Below are positions 8,735 to 16,814 of a stretch of 40,953 nucleotides of DNA, piece after piece. The notes beneath the pieces are model-generated. The model was not told the origin of the DNA, did no database searches, and saw only the letters and a list, made by a program, of their open reading frames with translations. The first letter of the stretch is position 1, and each line of letters opens with the position of its first letter. Source of the stretch: Alienimonas chondri (lineage in GTDB: Bacteria; Planctomycetota; Planctomycetia; Planctomycetales; Planctomycetaceae); assembly GCF_013036045.1 (NCBI RefSeq), contig NZ_WTPX01000029.1, positions 1-40,953 on the forward strand. Reading direction: 5' to 3'. Both the position numbers and the translations under genes were made by a program.

Positions 8735-8735
8735 G
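8708..8735 (+). repeat. GCGAGCGGGGG repeat half-site overlapping the mnmA stop
   Basis: Reads GGCGAGCGGGGGGCGTCAGC followed by CCCCTGAG. It is nearly identical to the left arm of the palindrome at 666-740. In the mnmA frame it encodes the final residues (ERGASAP) and the TGA stop. Confidence 0.85.
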
Positions 8736-8804
8736 GTTCCCCGAGCGAGCTGCGAAGCTCGGCCCGCGTTGCCCCCCACGGCGCTTCGAGGCGATGATCG
8801 GGGG

Positions 8805-9710
8805 GTGACCGTCGACCCGACTCCCGCTTCTGCGACCGCGACGCGTGCGGCCGACTCGCCGTCTCAGAGGGCTGACGCCCTCCGCTCGCCTGGGGTGAGG
8901 GCTGACGGCCTTCGTTCGCCGCAGGAGGCGCTCGATCTGGCGAAGCCGCCGGCGGACGACGTGCAGAGCGATCACTTCGATCTGCTCGACCCGGATCAGA
9001 TCGTCAAGACGATCGCTCGGATCGAGGGCCGCATCGCCGATCGCTTCCCCGACGCGGGGCTGCGCCGCGTCTGTCGGAAGCTGCACGGCATTTCACAATC
9101 GGCGGGCGAACGTTCGGAATCGTTCGGGCGGCCGAACCTGTGGTTTCGTGCGCTCATCTGGCTGCTGGTGATCGGCGTCGCGTTCACCTTGGTGGCGACG
9201 GTCGTGATGTGGGCGAAGCCGACGACCGAGGAACTCGGCTTCATCGACTTCGTGCAGGTGCTTGAAGCGGGCATCAACGACGTCGTGCTGATCGGCGCCG
9301 CCCTGCTGTTCCTCACCACGCTGGAGAACCGCATCAAACGGCACAGCGTGCTGGCGGCGATCCACGAGCTACGGGCGATGGCTCACATCATCGACATGCA
9401 CCAGCTCAATAAGGATCCGGAGCGGATCCTTCACCCGGAGCTGATTCTGACGGAGCCGAACGGCCAGGATCGGCGGCTCTCCGCGTTCGATCTCTGCCGC
9501 TACCTCGATTATTGCAGCGAGATGCTGAGCCTGATCGGCAAGGTCGCGGCGCTGTACGTCCAGCGGTTCGACGACGCGACGGCCCTGTCCGCGGTGAACG
9601 AGGTGGAGAACCTCTGCTCCGGCCTGTCCCGCAAGATCTGGCAGAAGATCATGATCATCGAAGCGGCGATGCCCCGGTCGAACCCTCTGACGCCCGGCGG
9701 CCCGGGGTGA
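8805..9710 (+). CDS. Hypothetical protein with two transmembrane segments
   Basis: Unrecognised. The frame is open from 8562, inside mnmA. The most plausible starts are GTG 8805 (301 aa) or a later codon, because residues before about 45 are encoded by repeat sequence (two tandem GGCTGACG copies) and look unlike the rest. A conserved-looking region begins at DHFDLLDPDQIVKTIARIEG. A first TM (LWFRALIWLLVIGVAFTLVA) and a second (VVLIGAALLFLTTLENRIKR) follow, then a helical cytoplasmic domain of about 130 residues with KIWQKIMIIEAAMPRSNP near the end. It probably sits in the inner membrane. It is adjacent to mnmA with no evident functional link. Confidence 0.7.
   Translation: MTVDPTPASATATRAADSPSQRADALRSPGVRADGLRSPQEALDLAKPPADDVQSDHFDLLDPDQIVKTIARIEGRIADRFPDAGLRRVCRKLHGISQSAGERSESFGRPNLWFRALIWLLVIGVAFTLVATVVMWAKPTTEELGFIDFVQVLEAGINDVVLIGAALLFLTTLENRIKRHSVLAAIHELRAMAHIIDMHQLNKDPERILHPELILTEPNGQDRRLSAFDLCRYLDYCSEMLSLIGKVAALYVQRFDDATALSAVNEVENLCSGLSRKIWQKIMIIEAAMPRSNPLTPGGPG
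8863..8920 (-). repeat. Two tandem inverted-orientation copies of the GCGAGCGGGGG repeat
   Basis: 8863-8890 (CTCAGAGGGCTGACGCCCTC then CGCTCGCC) and the more diverged 8895-8920 (GTGAGGGCTGACGGCCTTCG then TTCGCC) are reverse complements of the copy at 8708-8735. Together they form a spread-out palindrome across the mnmA/hypothetical junction. Both copies lie in the 5' part of the hypothetical gene's open frame. Confidence 0.75.
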
Positions 9711-9792
9711 CGGCGCTCGTCAGTCGTTCGCTGGAAGACGACGGTTGCTGGGCGTCAGGGGGCAGTTTGCGGTCTCTTCAGGAGGCGGGCGT

Positions 9793-9846
9793 CGCTTGCG
9801 GTTTCGCGGCGTCCCACAGTTCTCGGACGCTGCGAAACCGCAAGCG
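9793..9846. repeat. Long intergenic inverted repeat, CGCTTGCGGTTTCGC family
   Basis: Arms 9793-9814 and 9825-9846 pair over 22 bp with one mismatch around a 10-nt loop. It lies between the convergent ends of the two-TM hypothetical gene and the MMPL transporter gene, so a bidirectional terminator role is plausible. A closely related element sits at 29406-29459. Confidence 0.85.
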
Positions 9847-9903
9847 TTCATCGGGGGCGCCGCTCTCCCTCAGGTGCTTAGCAGATTGGCAATTGCTTCG
9901 CGC

Positions 9904-12903
9904 TCACGCGGCGCGGCGGCGTTGGCGACGGGGGGCGTCTTCTTCGTCGTCCTGGTCACTGGTCTTGCCGGCGACGGCCTTGGCTTCCTTCGGCTCGCGG
10001 CTCAGCAGGGCCAGCGTGCCGGGCAGCAGGAACAGACTGACGAACAGGCAACAGCCGATGCCGGTGACCAGCGTGATGCCGACGCTGAACAGCCCGCGGT
10101 GCCCGGCGATGCACAGGCTGCCGAAGCCGACCATGCTGGTGAGGCTCGTCAGCACGATTGCCCCCGCCGTGCTGACGCTCGGCTGATAGGCATTCCGTTT
10201 GCCCAGGCTGCCGGTTGCGAACCGATTGCGGAAGTCGTGCACCACGTGGACGCCGTCGTCCACGCCGATGCCCAGCACCAGCGGCAGGACGATTAGATTG
10301 GTGGGGTTCAGCGGGATCCCGCACAGGGCCAGGATGCCGAACATCATCACCCCGCCGGCCAGCGGCGGCATGAGCGCCAGCATCGCGTCTCGCATGTTGG
10401 TGAAGTCGAGGATCGCTCCCACCACCAGCACCATCGCCACATAGCCCCCCGCACACAGCACGGGGTCGAGTTCGATCCCGCGGGTCAGCAGCGTCATCGC
10501 GGTGAAGCCCACGACCAGCAGCGGCGGGAACAGCACCAGCAGCTTGTTCTCCTGGGCGAGGAAATCGGAGAGCAGCACGAGGCTCACGATCGCCAGGGCG
10601 TACAGCGCCGCGCTGCGGTAGCTGTGCATGATCTGCCGACCCGCTTCGTAGTTCTGCACCGGCGTGCCGGTCACGGAGGCGTCCACGGTGCGGAGATCGG
10701 AGACGAACCGGCCCAGCGGTTCGAAGTCCCACACGTCCTGCTTCGGGAAGATCTGCAACAGCCACTTCCCGTCCTCGGAGACGTACCGCTTCCGCAGCAC
10801 GGTCGGGATGTCACGGATATTGAGCGGCGTGGAGTCGCTGGAGGCGATGGACAGCTCGCGGAACTCCCGCACCAGCTCGCTGGCCGCGCGGCCCTGATAG
10901 CGGTCCAGCACGACGACCTGTTTGTTGCCGTCGTCCATGGCGGCGAACGCTTCGCCGAAGCGGTCGAGTTTCTCCGCCAGCGGTTGGAGGTCGGCCCGGC
11001 CGCTGTCGAGAGCGACCTTGCGGAGAATGTCCGCCCGGCGACCGAAGTCGCTGGGCTTGGGAGCCGGCAGGTCACCGACGCCGGCGTTCCGCGGCAGCGA
11101 GGCCAGTTGCCCCCGCACCCGGGCGATGCCGGCGTTGGTCTCCGCCCGATCCCCGCCGGGCAGACGGCGGGCGAGGTCTTCGACCCGTGCCACCGTGGGC
11201 AGCGCCTCAAACTTCGCCGCCAGTTCGCGGGCTTCCTCGGCGCTGTTCGCCATCGCGACGGCGTACAGCAGGCTCGGTCCGCCGGCTTTCCGCAGGCGTT
11301 CGCGGCCGTCGGCGCTCTCCGCATCGCCCGGTCGCAGAGCGAGGAGGTTGTGGTCGAACTGTAGCTTCGACCCCGCTCCGGTTCCGTCCAGGTGCACCGC
11401 CTGCATGCCGATTCCGATGACCGCGGCGAAGCCCAGCACGGTCACGATCGCGGGGAATCGGGCGGTGCCGGTCCGCAGCCAGCCGAAGCCCATCGGCTTG
11501 GGCAGGCGCTTGGCCGGGACGTGTTCGTCCGCCAGCGCGATCAGGGCGGGCAGACACAGGAAGGTCGCCAGGGCACACAGCAGCACCCCGCCGCCGGCGA
11601 TGATGCCCAGCTCCGCGACGCCCAGGAAGCGGGTGAAGGTGGCGCAGAAGAAGGCCAGCGCCGTGGTCACCGCGGCCGTGGTGATGCCCACGCCCACGCC
11701 CGCCGCGGTCTCGCAGAGGGCGTCTTCCAGGTCCAGTCCCTCGCTGCGATGCTGGAGGTAACGGGCGAGGTAATGGATGCCGAAGTCGATCCCCAGCCCG
11801 ATCAGGATCACCGCGAAGGACACGCTGAGGATGTTCAGGTGCCCGACCGCGAAGGTGGTGAAGCCGAAGCTCCAGGCGAGTCCCACGGCCAGCACGAACA
11901 GGGCCAGCACCGGGTGCTTCACGCCCCGGAAGCCGATCAGCAGCAGGATGCCGACCGCGGCGAACGCCACGGCGCCGGCGCGGAGCATGTCGGCCCGACC
12001 GCGGCGGACTTCGTCGATCTCCAGCGCCGGAACGCCGGTGACGGAGACCTTGACCGTGCCGCGGTCCGCTTCGACCGCGGAGGCCACGGTGCGGAGCCGA
12101 TCAAGCACCGCTTCGGGCGACGTCGGGCCGTCCGCCGTGCGGGCGGGGGCGACGCGGATCAGCCCCAGCGTGCCGGCGTCGTTCAGGAAATAGGTCGCTC
12201 CGCCCAGTTCGCGGGTCATCTCCGCGGAGCCGTCCCCGCCGACCAGGCTCGGCCAGGGCGAGCGGAAGTTATTTGCATCGCCCACGTGGGAGGTCAGCCC
12301 GTCGGCGAGCCGTTCCGCGCGATCGGCGACTTCGCGAACCTCGGCGTCCCGCCCGCTCTTGACCGCTTTGTCCAGCTTCACCGTCAGGGCATGGATCTGC
12401 ACGTCGAGCCGGGCGCGGCTGGCGTCGCCGCGGAGGATCGGGGAGAACTCCGCGACCCGCTCGGAGACGCGATCCAGCTCTTCGGGCGACAGGCTTTGCA
12501 GCCCCTTGCGACGGCTGCGGGTCGTGTTGATGCGAGAGAGGACGGACCCGAACGTCTCCGGTTCCCGGTTCAGCCGCTCCGCGAGATCGTCGATCGCGCT
12601 GCGGACGGCGCCGGGGTTCTCGCCCTCGACGGCGACGACGAAGTCGTTCCCGTCGTCGAACCGGGCGGTGTAGGCGTCCCAGTGGGCGCGGGTGGGATCC
12701 CGCGGGTCGATCAGATCGCCGCGCTCGCTGTGGAAGCCGAGGTAGCAGAGCGTCAGCCCGACGCTGGCTCCCGTGGCCATCAAGACCAGCAACAGCACGA
12801 CCTTCGGCGCCGCGGCGACCGCGGCGGTGATGGTGCGCAGTGCGTCCGGCAGGACCGGACCCCCGGCGTGCTGGCTTCCGCGATCGGCGCCTGGGGATGA
12901 CAT
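9904..12903 (-). CDS. MMPL/RND-family transporter (HpnN-like)
   Basis: Inner-membrane exporter of 999 aa, probably driven by the proton gradient and moving lipids or other hydrophobic compounds. The layout is the usual duplicated one: TM1 at about 33-56, a large periplasmic domain, a bundle of five TMs, TM7, a second periplasmic domain, and a second bundle. The paired family signatures are GLGIDFGIHYLARY in the first half and LGIGVDDGVHVVHDFR in the second. The basic C-terminus ends PRRQRRRAA. The start is ATG 12901-12903. It faces the LolC/E-like gene across a 306-bp gap. HpnN-type proteins carry hopanoids to the outer membrane, but I cannot assign the substrate from sequence. Confidence 0.87.
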   Translation of the reverse strand: MSSPGADRGSQHAGGPVLPDALRTITAAVAAAPKVVLLLVLMATGASVGLTLCYLGFHSERGDLIDPRDPTRAHWDAYTARFDDGNDFVVAVEGENPGAVRSAIDDLAERLNREPETFGSVLSRINTTRSRRKGLQSLSPEELDRVSERVAEFSPILRGDASRARLDVQIHALTVKLDKAVKSGRDAEVREVADRAERLADGLTSHVGDANNFRSPWPSLVGGDGSAEMTRELGGATYFLNDAGTLGLIRVAPARTADGPTSPEAVLDRLRTVASAVEADRGTVKVSVTGVPALEIDEVRRGRADMLRAGAVAFAAVGILLLIGFRGVKHPVLALFVLAVGLAWSFGFTTFAVGHLNILSVSFAVILIGLGIDFGIHYLARYLQHRSEGLDLEDALCETAAGVGVGITTAAVTTALAFFCATFTRFLGVAELGIIAGGGVLLCALATFLCLPALIALADEHVPAKRLPKPMGFGWLRTGTARFPAIVTVLGFAAVIGIGMQAVHLDGTGAGSKLQFDHNLLALRPGDAESADGRERLRKAGGPSLLYAVAMANSAEEARELAAKFEALPTVARVEDLARRLPGGDRAETNAGIARVRGQLASLPRNAGVGDLPAPKPSDFGRRADILRKVALDSGRADLQPLAEKLDRFGEAFAAMDDGNKQVVVLDRYQGRAASELVREFRELSIASSDSTPLNIRDIPTVLRKRYVSEDGKWLLQIFPKQDVWDFEPLGRFVSDLRTVDASVTGTPVQNYEAGRQIMHSYRSAALYALAIVSLVLLSDFLAQENKLLVLFPPLLVVGFTAMTLLTRGIELDPVLCAGGYVAMVLVVGAILDFTNMRDAMLALMPPLAGGVMMFGILALCGIPLNPTNLIVLPLVLGIGVDDGVHVVHDFRNRFATGSLGKRNAYQPSVSTAGAIVLTSLTSMVGFGSLCIAGHRGLFSVGITLVTGIGCCLFVSLFLLPGTLALLSREPKEAKAVAGKTSDQDDEEDAPRRQRRRAA

Positions 12904-13209
12904 GCGGCGGGGCGTCCTGCCCGAGTGAAAGGAGTGCCGAACGGCGGGGCGTCGTGCCCAAACGGGGTGTTCGGTCCGACCGCGACGACCGCGTGAGCGT
13001 CCGACGCGATCCCCGGTTCGCCGGGCGAATCGTCAAACTCCGCCACGCTTTCCAAAACACGAGGCTCTGCGGAGCCTCGGCGTTCCGGGAAATCCTTCGT
13101 CCGCGAACCGATCTTTCCGTCGGAACCCAGTTCCCGTATCTTCCCGCGGACCCCGTCAAGGGGGAACCCCCGTCCGGGGATCCCCCGCCTCCCCGCTCGC
13201 ACGGACGCG
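12904..13209. promoter_or_regulatory. Divergent intergenic region (MMPL / LolC/E-like) with a hairpin
   Basis: This 306-bp gap between divergent genes should hold both promoters. A perfect 8-bp stem (CGAGGCTC TGCG GAGCCTCG) lies at 13060-13079, near the middle. It may be an operator or a leader hairpin. No clear -10/-35 pair could be picked, and no small gene is evident. Confidence 0.45.
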
Positions 13210-14997
13210 ATGTACAAGTTCCTCCTCTGCCGGCGGTACCTCCGTACCCGCTATATCGCGCTGGCGAGCATCATCTCCGTCACGCTGGGCGTGGCGACGA
13301 TGATCGTGGTGAACTCCGTGATGGCCGGGTTCACCACGGAGATGAAGGACCGCATCCGCGGCCTACTGGCCGACGTGGTCATCGAAACGCACAGCTTGCA
13401 GGGCCACGAAGACCCGGACGCGTTGATCGCCCGGGCGATGGAAGCGGCCCCCGGCATGATCGAGGCCGCCACCCCGACGGTCGAGATGTACGCCGTCATG
13501 AGCTTCGACTACGCCGGCGAGCCGATCCACCGCCCGGTCCAGCTGATCGGCATCGACCCGCGGGGCAAGTCGAAGGTCGGCCCGCTCAAGGAGAACCTCG
13601 CCAGCTATCAGGACGTCATCAAAGACGGCGTGATCGTGGCGAAGGCGGAGCGGAAGCCGAACGAACCGCTCGGCTGGACCCTCACCCCGATCGGCATGGA
13701 GATCGCCCGGCGGGAACAGGCGATGATGATGTACCGCCATCACCTCGCCTCCGCCCAGAACGCCGGCGGGGGCGTCGTGTCCGCCGCAGGCGCCTCCGCC
13801 CAGGGAACCGACGACGGCGCTGCCGCCAGCGACGATTGGGGCGGCGACACGACGTTTGAACCGAGCGAAGTCGCCCCCGTCGCCACCGCGCAGGACCCCT
13901 TCGAGGCGTTCGCCGCCCCGTCCGCCCAGCCGGTCGCCAAGAAGAACGGCGTGCTCGACGGGCGCCTGTACGTCGGCAAACAACTCATCAGCGTGCCTTT
14001 CGAAACCGCCGAGGGCGAGATCGAGGAACGACTGCTGGTCCATCCCGGCCAGAGCGTCTCCCTGACCACGGTGAAGGCCGGGGGGAACGGTCCGCCGGAG
14101 TCCGCCACGATGGCCGCGACCGTCACGGACGTCTTCAAGAGCGGCATGAGCGAGTACGACAGCCGCGTCGTCTTCTGCAACATCGAGCGCTTGCAGGAGG
14201 TCCGCGGCATGCTCGTACCGGACGAAAACGATCGCACCGTGAAGGTCGGCCGGGAGGTGCGGCTGCTCAGCGGGCCGCACGCCCAGCAGACCGGGCAGGT
14301 CGTCCGCACGGACGGCCCCTTCGCCGTGGTGCGATTGGGCAACTGGTACGACCCGCAGCAGCAGGAGGTCTCCATCCCCAAGGTCGATTGCCTGCCGCTC
14401 TCCCGCAGCGTCACCACGGTTCAGATCAAGCTGAAGGAGGGCGTCGACGAGAAAGCTGCCGTCGCCGCGCTCAAGCGAGCCTTCCCCGCGGAGCAGTTCA
14501 GCGTGGGCACCTGGAAGGACAAGCAGGGACCGCTGCTGGCCGCGGTCGATATGGAAACGACCATCCTGAACGTGTTGCTGTTCCTGATCGTCGCCGTGGC
14601 CGGGTTCGGAATCCTGGCGATCTTCTACATGATCGTCGTGGAGAAGACGCGGGACATCGGCATCCTGAAAGCCCTCGGCGCCGGGTCGCGGGGCATCCTG
14701 AGCATCTTCCTCAGCTACGGCATCAGCCTGGGGATGGTCGGCGCCGGCGCCGGCGTCGTGCTGGGGCTGGTGTTCGTGCACTACATCAACGAAGTCGAGA
14801 AGTTCATCTCGTACATCACCGGCCGGAAGGTGTTCGACGAGCGGATCTACTACTTCCCGGAGATCCCCACCAAGGTGGACCCGGCGACCGTGTTCTGGGT
14901 GGCGCTGGGGGCGGTGTTTATCGCCGTCGCCGCGAGCATCCTGCCCGCCCGCCGCGCCGCCGCCCTGCACCCGGTGCAGGCGCTGCGGTACGAGTGA
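13210..14997 (+). CDS. ABC transporter permease, LolC/LolE (FtsX-domain) family
   Basis: Inner-membrane permease of 595 aa, likely part of a Lol-type system that extracts lipoproteins for the outer membrane, or a MacB-like exporter. TM1 (about 17-40) is followed by VVNSVMAGFTTEMKDRI, the characteristic LolC/E stretch. A long periplasmic region follows. The last 150 residues hold three TMs (ILNVLLFLIVAVAGFGILAI; ISLGMVGAGAGVVLGLVFVH; VFWVALGAVFIAVAASILPA) with the coupling motif VVEKTRDIGILKALGAG and the terminal PARRAAALHPVQALRYE. Odd: residues about 178-245 are a low-complexity Ala/Gly/Asp/Pro insert within the periplasmic domain. The matching ATPase starts 119 bp downstream. Only one permease gene is present, so it may act as a homodimer. 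Confidence 0.88.
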   Translation: MYKFLLCRRYLRTRYIALASIISVTLGVATMIVVNSVMAGFTTEMKDRIRGLLADVVIETHSLQGHEDPDALIARAMEAAPGMIEAATPTVEMYAVMSFDYAGEPIHRPVQLIGIDPRGKSKVGPLKENLASYQDVIKDGVIVAKAERKPNEPLGWTLTPIGMEIARREQAMMMYRHHLASAQNAGGGVVSAAGASAQGTDDGAAASDDWGGDTTFEPSEVAPVATAQDPFEAFAAPSAQPVAKKNGVLDGRLYVGKQLISVPFETAEGEIEERLLVHPGQSVSLTTVKAGGNGPPESATMAATVTDVFKSGMSEYDSRVVFCNIERLQEVRGMLVPDENDRTVKVGREVRLLSGPHAQQTGQVVRTDGPFAVVRLGNWYDPQQQEVSIPKVDCLPLSRSVTTVQIKLKEGVDEKAAVAALKRAFPAEQFSVGTWKDKQGPLLAAVDMETTILNVLLFLIVAVAGFGILAIFYMIVVEKTRDIGILKALGAGSRGILSIFLSYGISLGMVGAGAGVVLGLVFVHYINEVEKFISYITGRKVFDERIYYFPEIPTKVDPATVFWVALGAVFIAVAASILPARRAAALHPVQALRYE

Positions 14998-15017
14998 ATC
15001 GCTTCGGCCGGTCCGCC

Positions 15018-15081
15018 AACCCGACGCGTCAGCGAGGGCCGGTCACGATCTCGGGTTCGTCCCTCGCTGACGCTTCGGGTT
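15018..15081. repeat. Long intergenic inverted repeat, AACCCGACGCGTCAGCGAGG family
   Basis: Arms 15018-15038 and 15061-15081 pair over 21 bp with one mismatch around a 22-nt loop. It lies inside the putative permease-ATPase operon, where it could attenuate transcription or stabilise the upstream message. Confidence 0.85.
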
Positions 15082-15116
15082 AGTAGCCCCTCACCATCGA
15101 TCGACCCCCCGGCACG

Positions 15117-15845
15117 ATGAACGAACAGCCCCAACCCCTGCACGCCGTCGCGGTCGAAAAGGCGTACCGCAAGGGCGAGCACGCCGTCGACGTGCTGCGG
15201 GGCGTCAATCTGACGATCCACCCGGGCGAGTTCGTCTCCGTCGTCGGTCAGTCCGGCTGCGGCAAGAGCACGCTGATGCACCTGCTCGGGCTGCTCGATT
15301 CGCCGGACATCGGCGAGATCCGCCTCGGCGACGACCGCATCGATCACCTCCCCAGCCGCACCCGCGATCGGCTGCGGAACCGGGTCTTCGGTTTCGTCTT
15401 CCAGTTCTACCACCTCCTGCCGGAGCTGACGCTGCTGGAGAACGTCCTCACCCCGCTGATGATCCGGCATTCGATGCCGGCGTACTGGAAGAACCGCAAG
15501 GTCTATCGCCAGCGGGCGTCGGACATCCTCGACCGGGTCGGCCTCGGCCACCGGCTGACGCATACGCCGAAGGAACTGTCCGGCGGGGAGATGCAGCGGG
15601 CCGCGATCGCCCGGGCGCTGATCTCCGAGCCGCAGATCCTGTTGGCCGACGAACCGACCGGGAACCTGGACGGCGAGGTCGAAGCGGAGGTCATCGCGCT
15701 GCTTCGCGAGTTGAACGCCGAGGGGCTGACCGTCGTGATGGTCACCCACGACGACGCCCTGGCCAAAGCGGCCGATCGAACCGTCCGCCTGCTGCGGGGG
15801 CGGGTGGAGGACCGGATCGAAACGCCGCTGCGTCGCGCCGCCTGA
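15117..15845 (+). CDS. ABC transporter ATP-binding protein, LolD-like
   Basis: Cytoplasmic ATPase of 242 aa powering the permease encoded just upstream. It shows Walker A GQSGCGKST (about 43-51), a Q-loop in FVFQFYHLLPELTLLENV, signature LSGGEMQRAAIARAL, Walker B ILLADEPTGNLD and H-loop VVMVTHDDALA. The sequence HLLPELTLLENVLTPLMI is characteristic of the LolD/MacB/FtsE branch. The start ATG 15117 lies after the inverted repeat. ilvE begins 48 bp downstream and may be read from the same transcript. Confidence 0.92.
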   Translation: MNEQPQPLHAVAVEKAYRKGEHAVDVLRGVNLTIHPGEFVSVVGQSGCGKSTLMHLLGLLDSPDIGEIRLGDDRIDHLPSRTRDRLRNRVFGFVFQFYHLLPELTLLENVLTPLMIRHSMPAYWKNRKVYRQRASDILDRVGLGHRLTHTPKELSGGEMQRAAIARALISEPQILLADEPTGNLDGEVEAEVIALLRELNAEGLTVVMVTHDDALAKAADRTVRLLRGRVEDRIETPLRRAA

Positions 15846-15893
15846 GCGTCGACGGATTCCCGGGCGGGGCGAACGGGCGTTAGACTCCCGCGC

Positions 15894-16772
15894 ATGTCCC
15901 AATCTGTCTTCCTCGCCGGCCGCCTCGTCCCCGAAGCGGAGGCGACCGTCAGCGTCTTCGACCACGGATTGCTCTACGGCGACGGCGTCTTCGAGGGCAT
16001 CCGCGTCTACGGCGGCGCCGTCTTCCTGCACGACGCCCACATCGCCCGGCTGTTCGAGTCCGCGAAGGCGATCTCGCTGGAGATCCCGATGACGCCGGCA
16101 GAGGTGAAGGACGCGGTCGAACGCACCGTCGCGGCCAACGGCGTGACCGACGGCTACGTTCGCTTGGTCGTCACCCGCGGCGCCGGGGCGCTGGGGTTGG
16201 ACATCCGTAAGACGGCGAACCCGCAGGTGATCGTCATCGCCGCGGACATCGCCCTATACCCGAAAGAGCTGTACGAAAGCGGCTTGAAGCTGATCACGGC
16301 GGGCACGATTCGCAATCACCCCGCGGCGCTGCCGGCCCGGGTGAAGTCGCTGAACTACCTCAACAACATCCTCGCGAAGATCGAGGGCTTCGCCGCCGGG
16401 GCGGGGGAGGTGCTGATGCTGAACCATCACGGCCACGTCGCGGAGTGCACCGGCGACAACATCTTTGTCATCAAGCACGGCGTGCTGCGGACGCCCCCGC
16501 TGGACGCCGGCATCCTCGCCGGCCTGACCCGGGCCGCGGTGATCGAACTCGCCAAGCGCCGCGGCATCGAAGTGCGGGAGGAGACGCTGGTTCGGCACGA
16601 CATCTACACCGCCGACGAGTGCTTCCTGACCGGCAGCGCCGCCGAGGTGATCGCCGGGGTTTCGCTGGACGGCCGTGATATCGGCGACGGCAAGCCGGGG
16701 CCGATCACGAACGACCTGCTCGCCGACTTCCGAGCGTTGACCCGCGGAGAAATCAAGGTGGAGTTGGTTTAG
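15894..16772 (+). CDS. ilvE: Branched-chain amino acid aminotransferase
   Basis: PLP enzyme transferring the amino group in the last step of Leu, Ile and Val synthesis. At 292 aa it is a standard class IV aminotransferase: VFDHGLLYGDGVFEGIRVYGG near the N-terminus, the Schiff-base lysine K151 in ARVKSLNYLNNI, the E184 region VAECTGDNIFV, and the C-terminal ECFLTGSAAEVIAGV. The start is ATG 15894. It could pair with leuD elsewhere in the window for leucine synthesis. A D-amino-acid transaminase has the same fold, but the KSLNYLNN motif and R-x-Y-G-G region favour IlvE. Confidence 0.9.
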   Translation: MSQSVFLAGRLVPEAEATVSVFDHGLLYGDGVFEGIRVYGGAVFLHDAHIARLFESAKAISLEIPMTPAEVKDAVERTVAANGVTDGYVRLVVTRGAGALGLDIRKTANPQVIVIAADIALYPKELYESGLKLITAGTIRNHPAALPARVKSLNYLNNILAKIEGFAAGAGEVLMLNHHGHVAECTGDNIFVIKHGVLRTPPLDAGILAGLTRAAVIELAKRRGIEVREETLVRHDIYTADECFLTGSAAEVIAGVSLDGRDIGDGKPGPITNDLLADFRALTRGEIKVELV

Positions 16773-16814
16773 CAGCGCAACTCGCGTGGGGCGCGGCGGT
16801 AGAATGGGAGAGAT

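Noticed and set aside
11392-12900. Long plus-strand frame opposite the MMPL transporter
   Set aside because: Its product is Gln/Arg/Glu-rich noise; the minus strand has full MMPL signatures.
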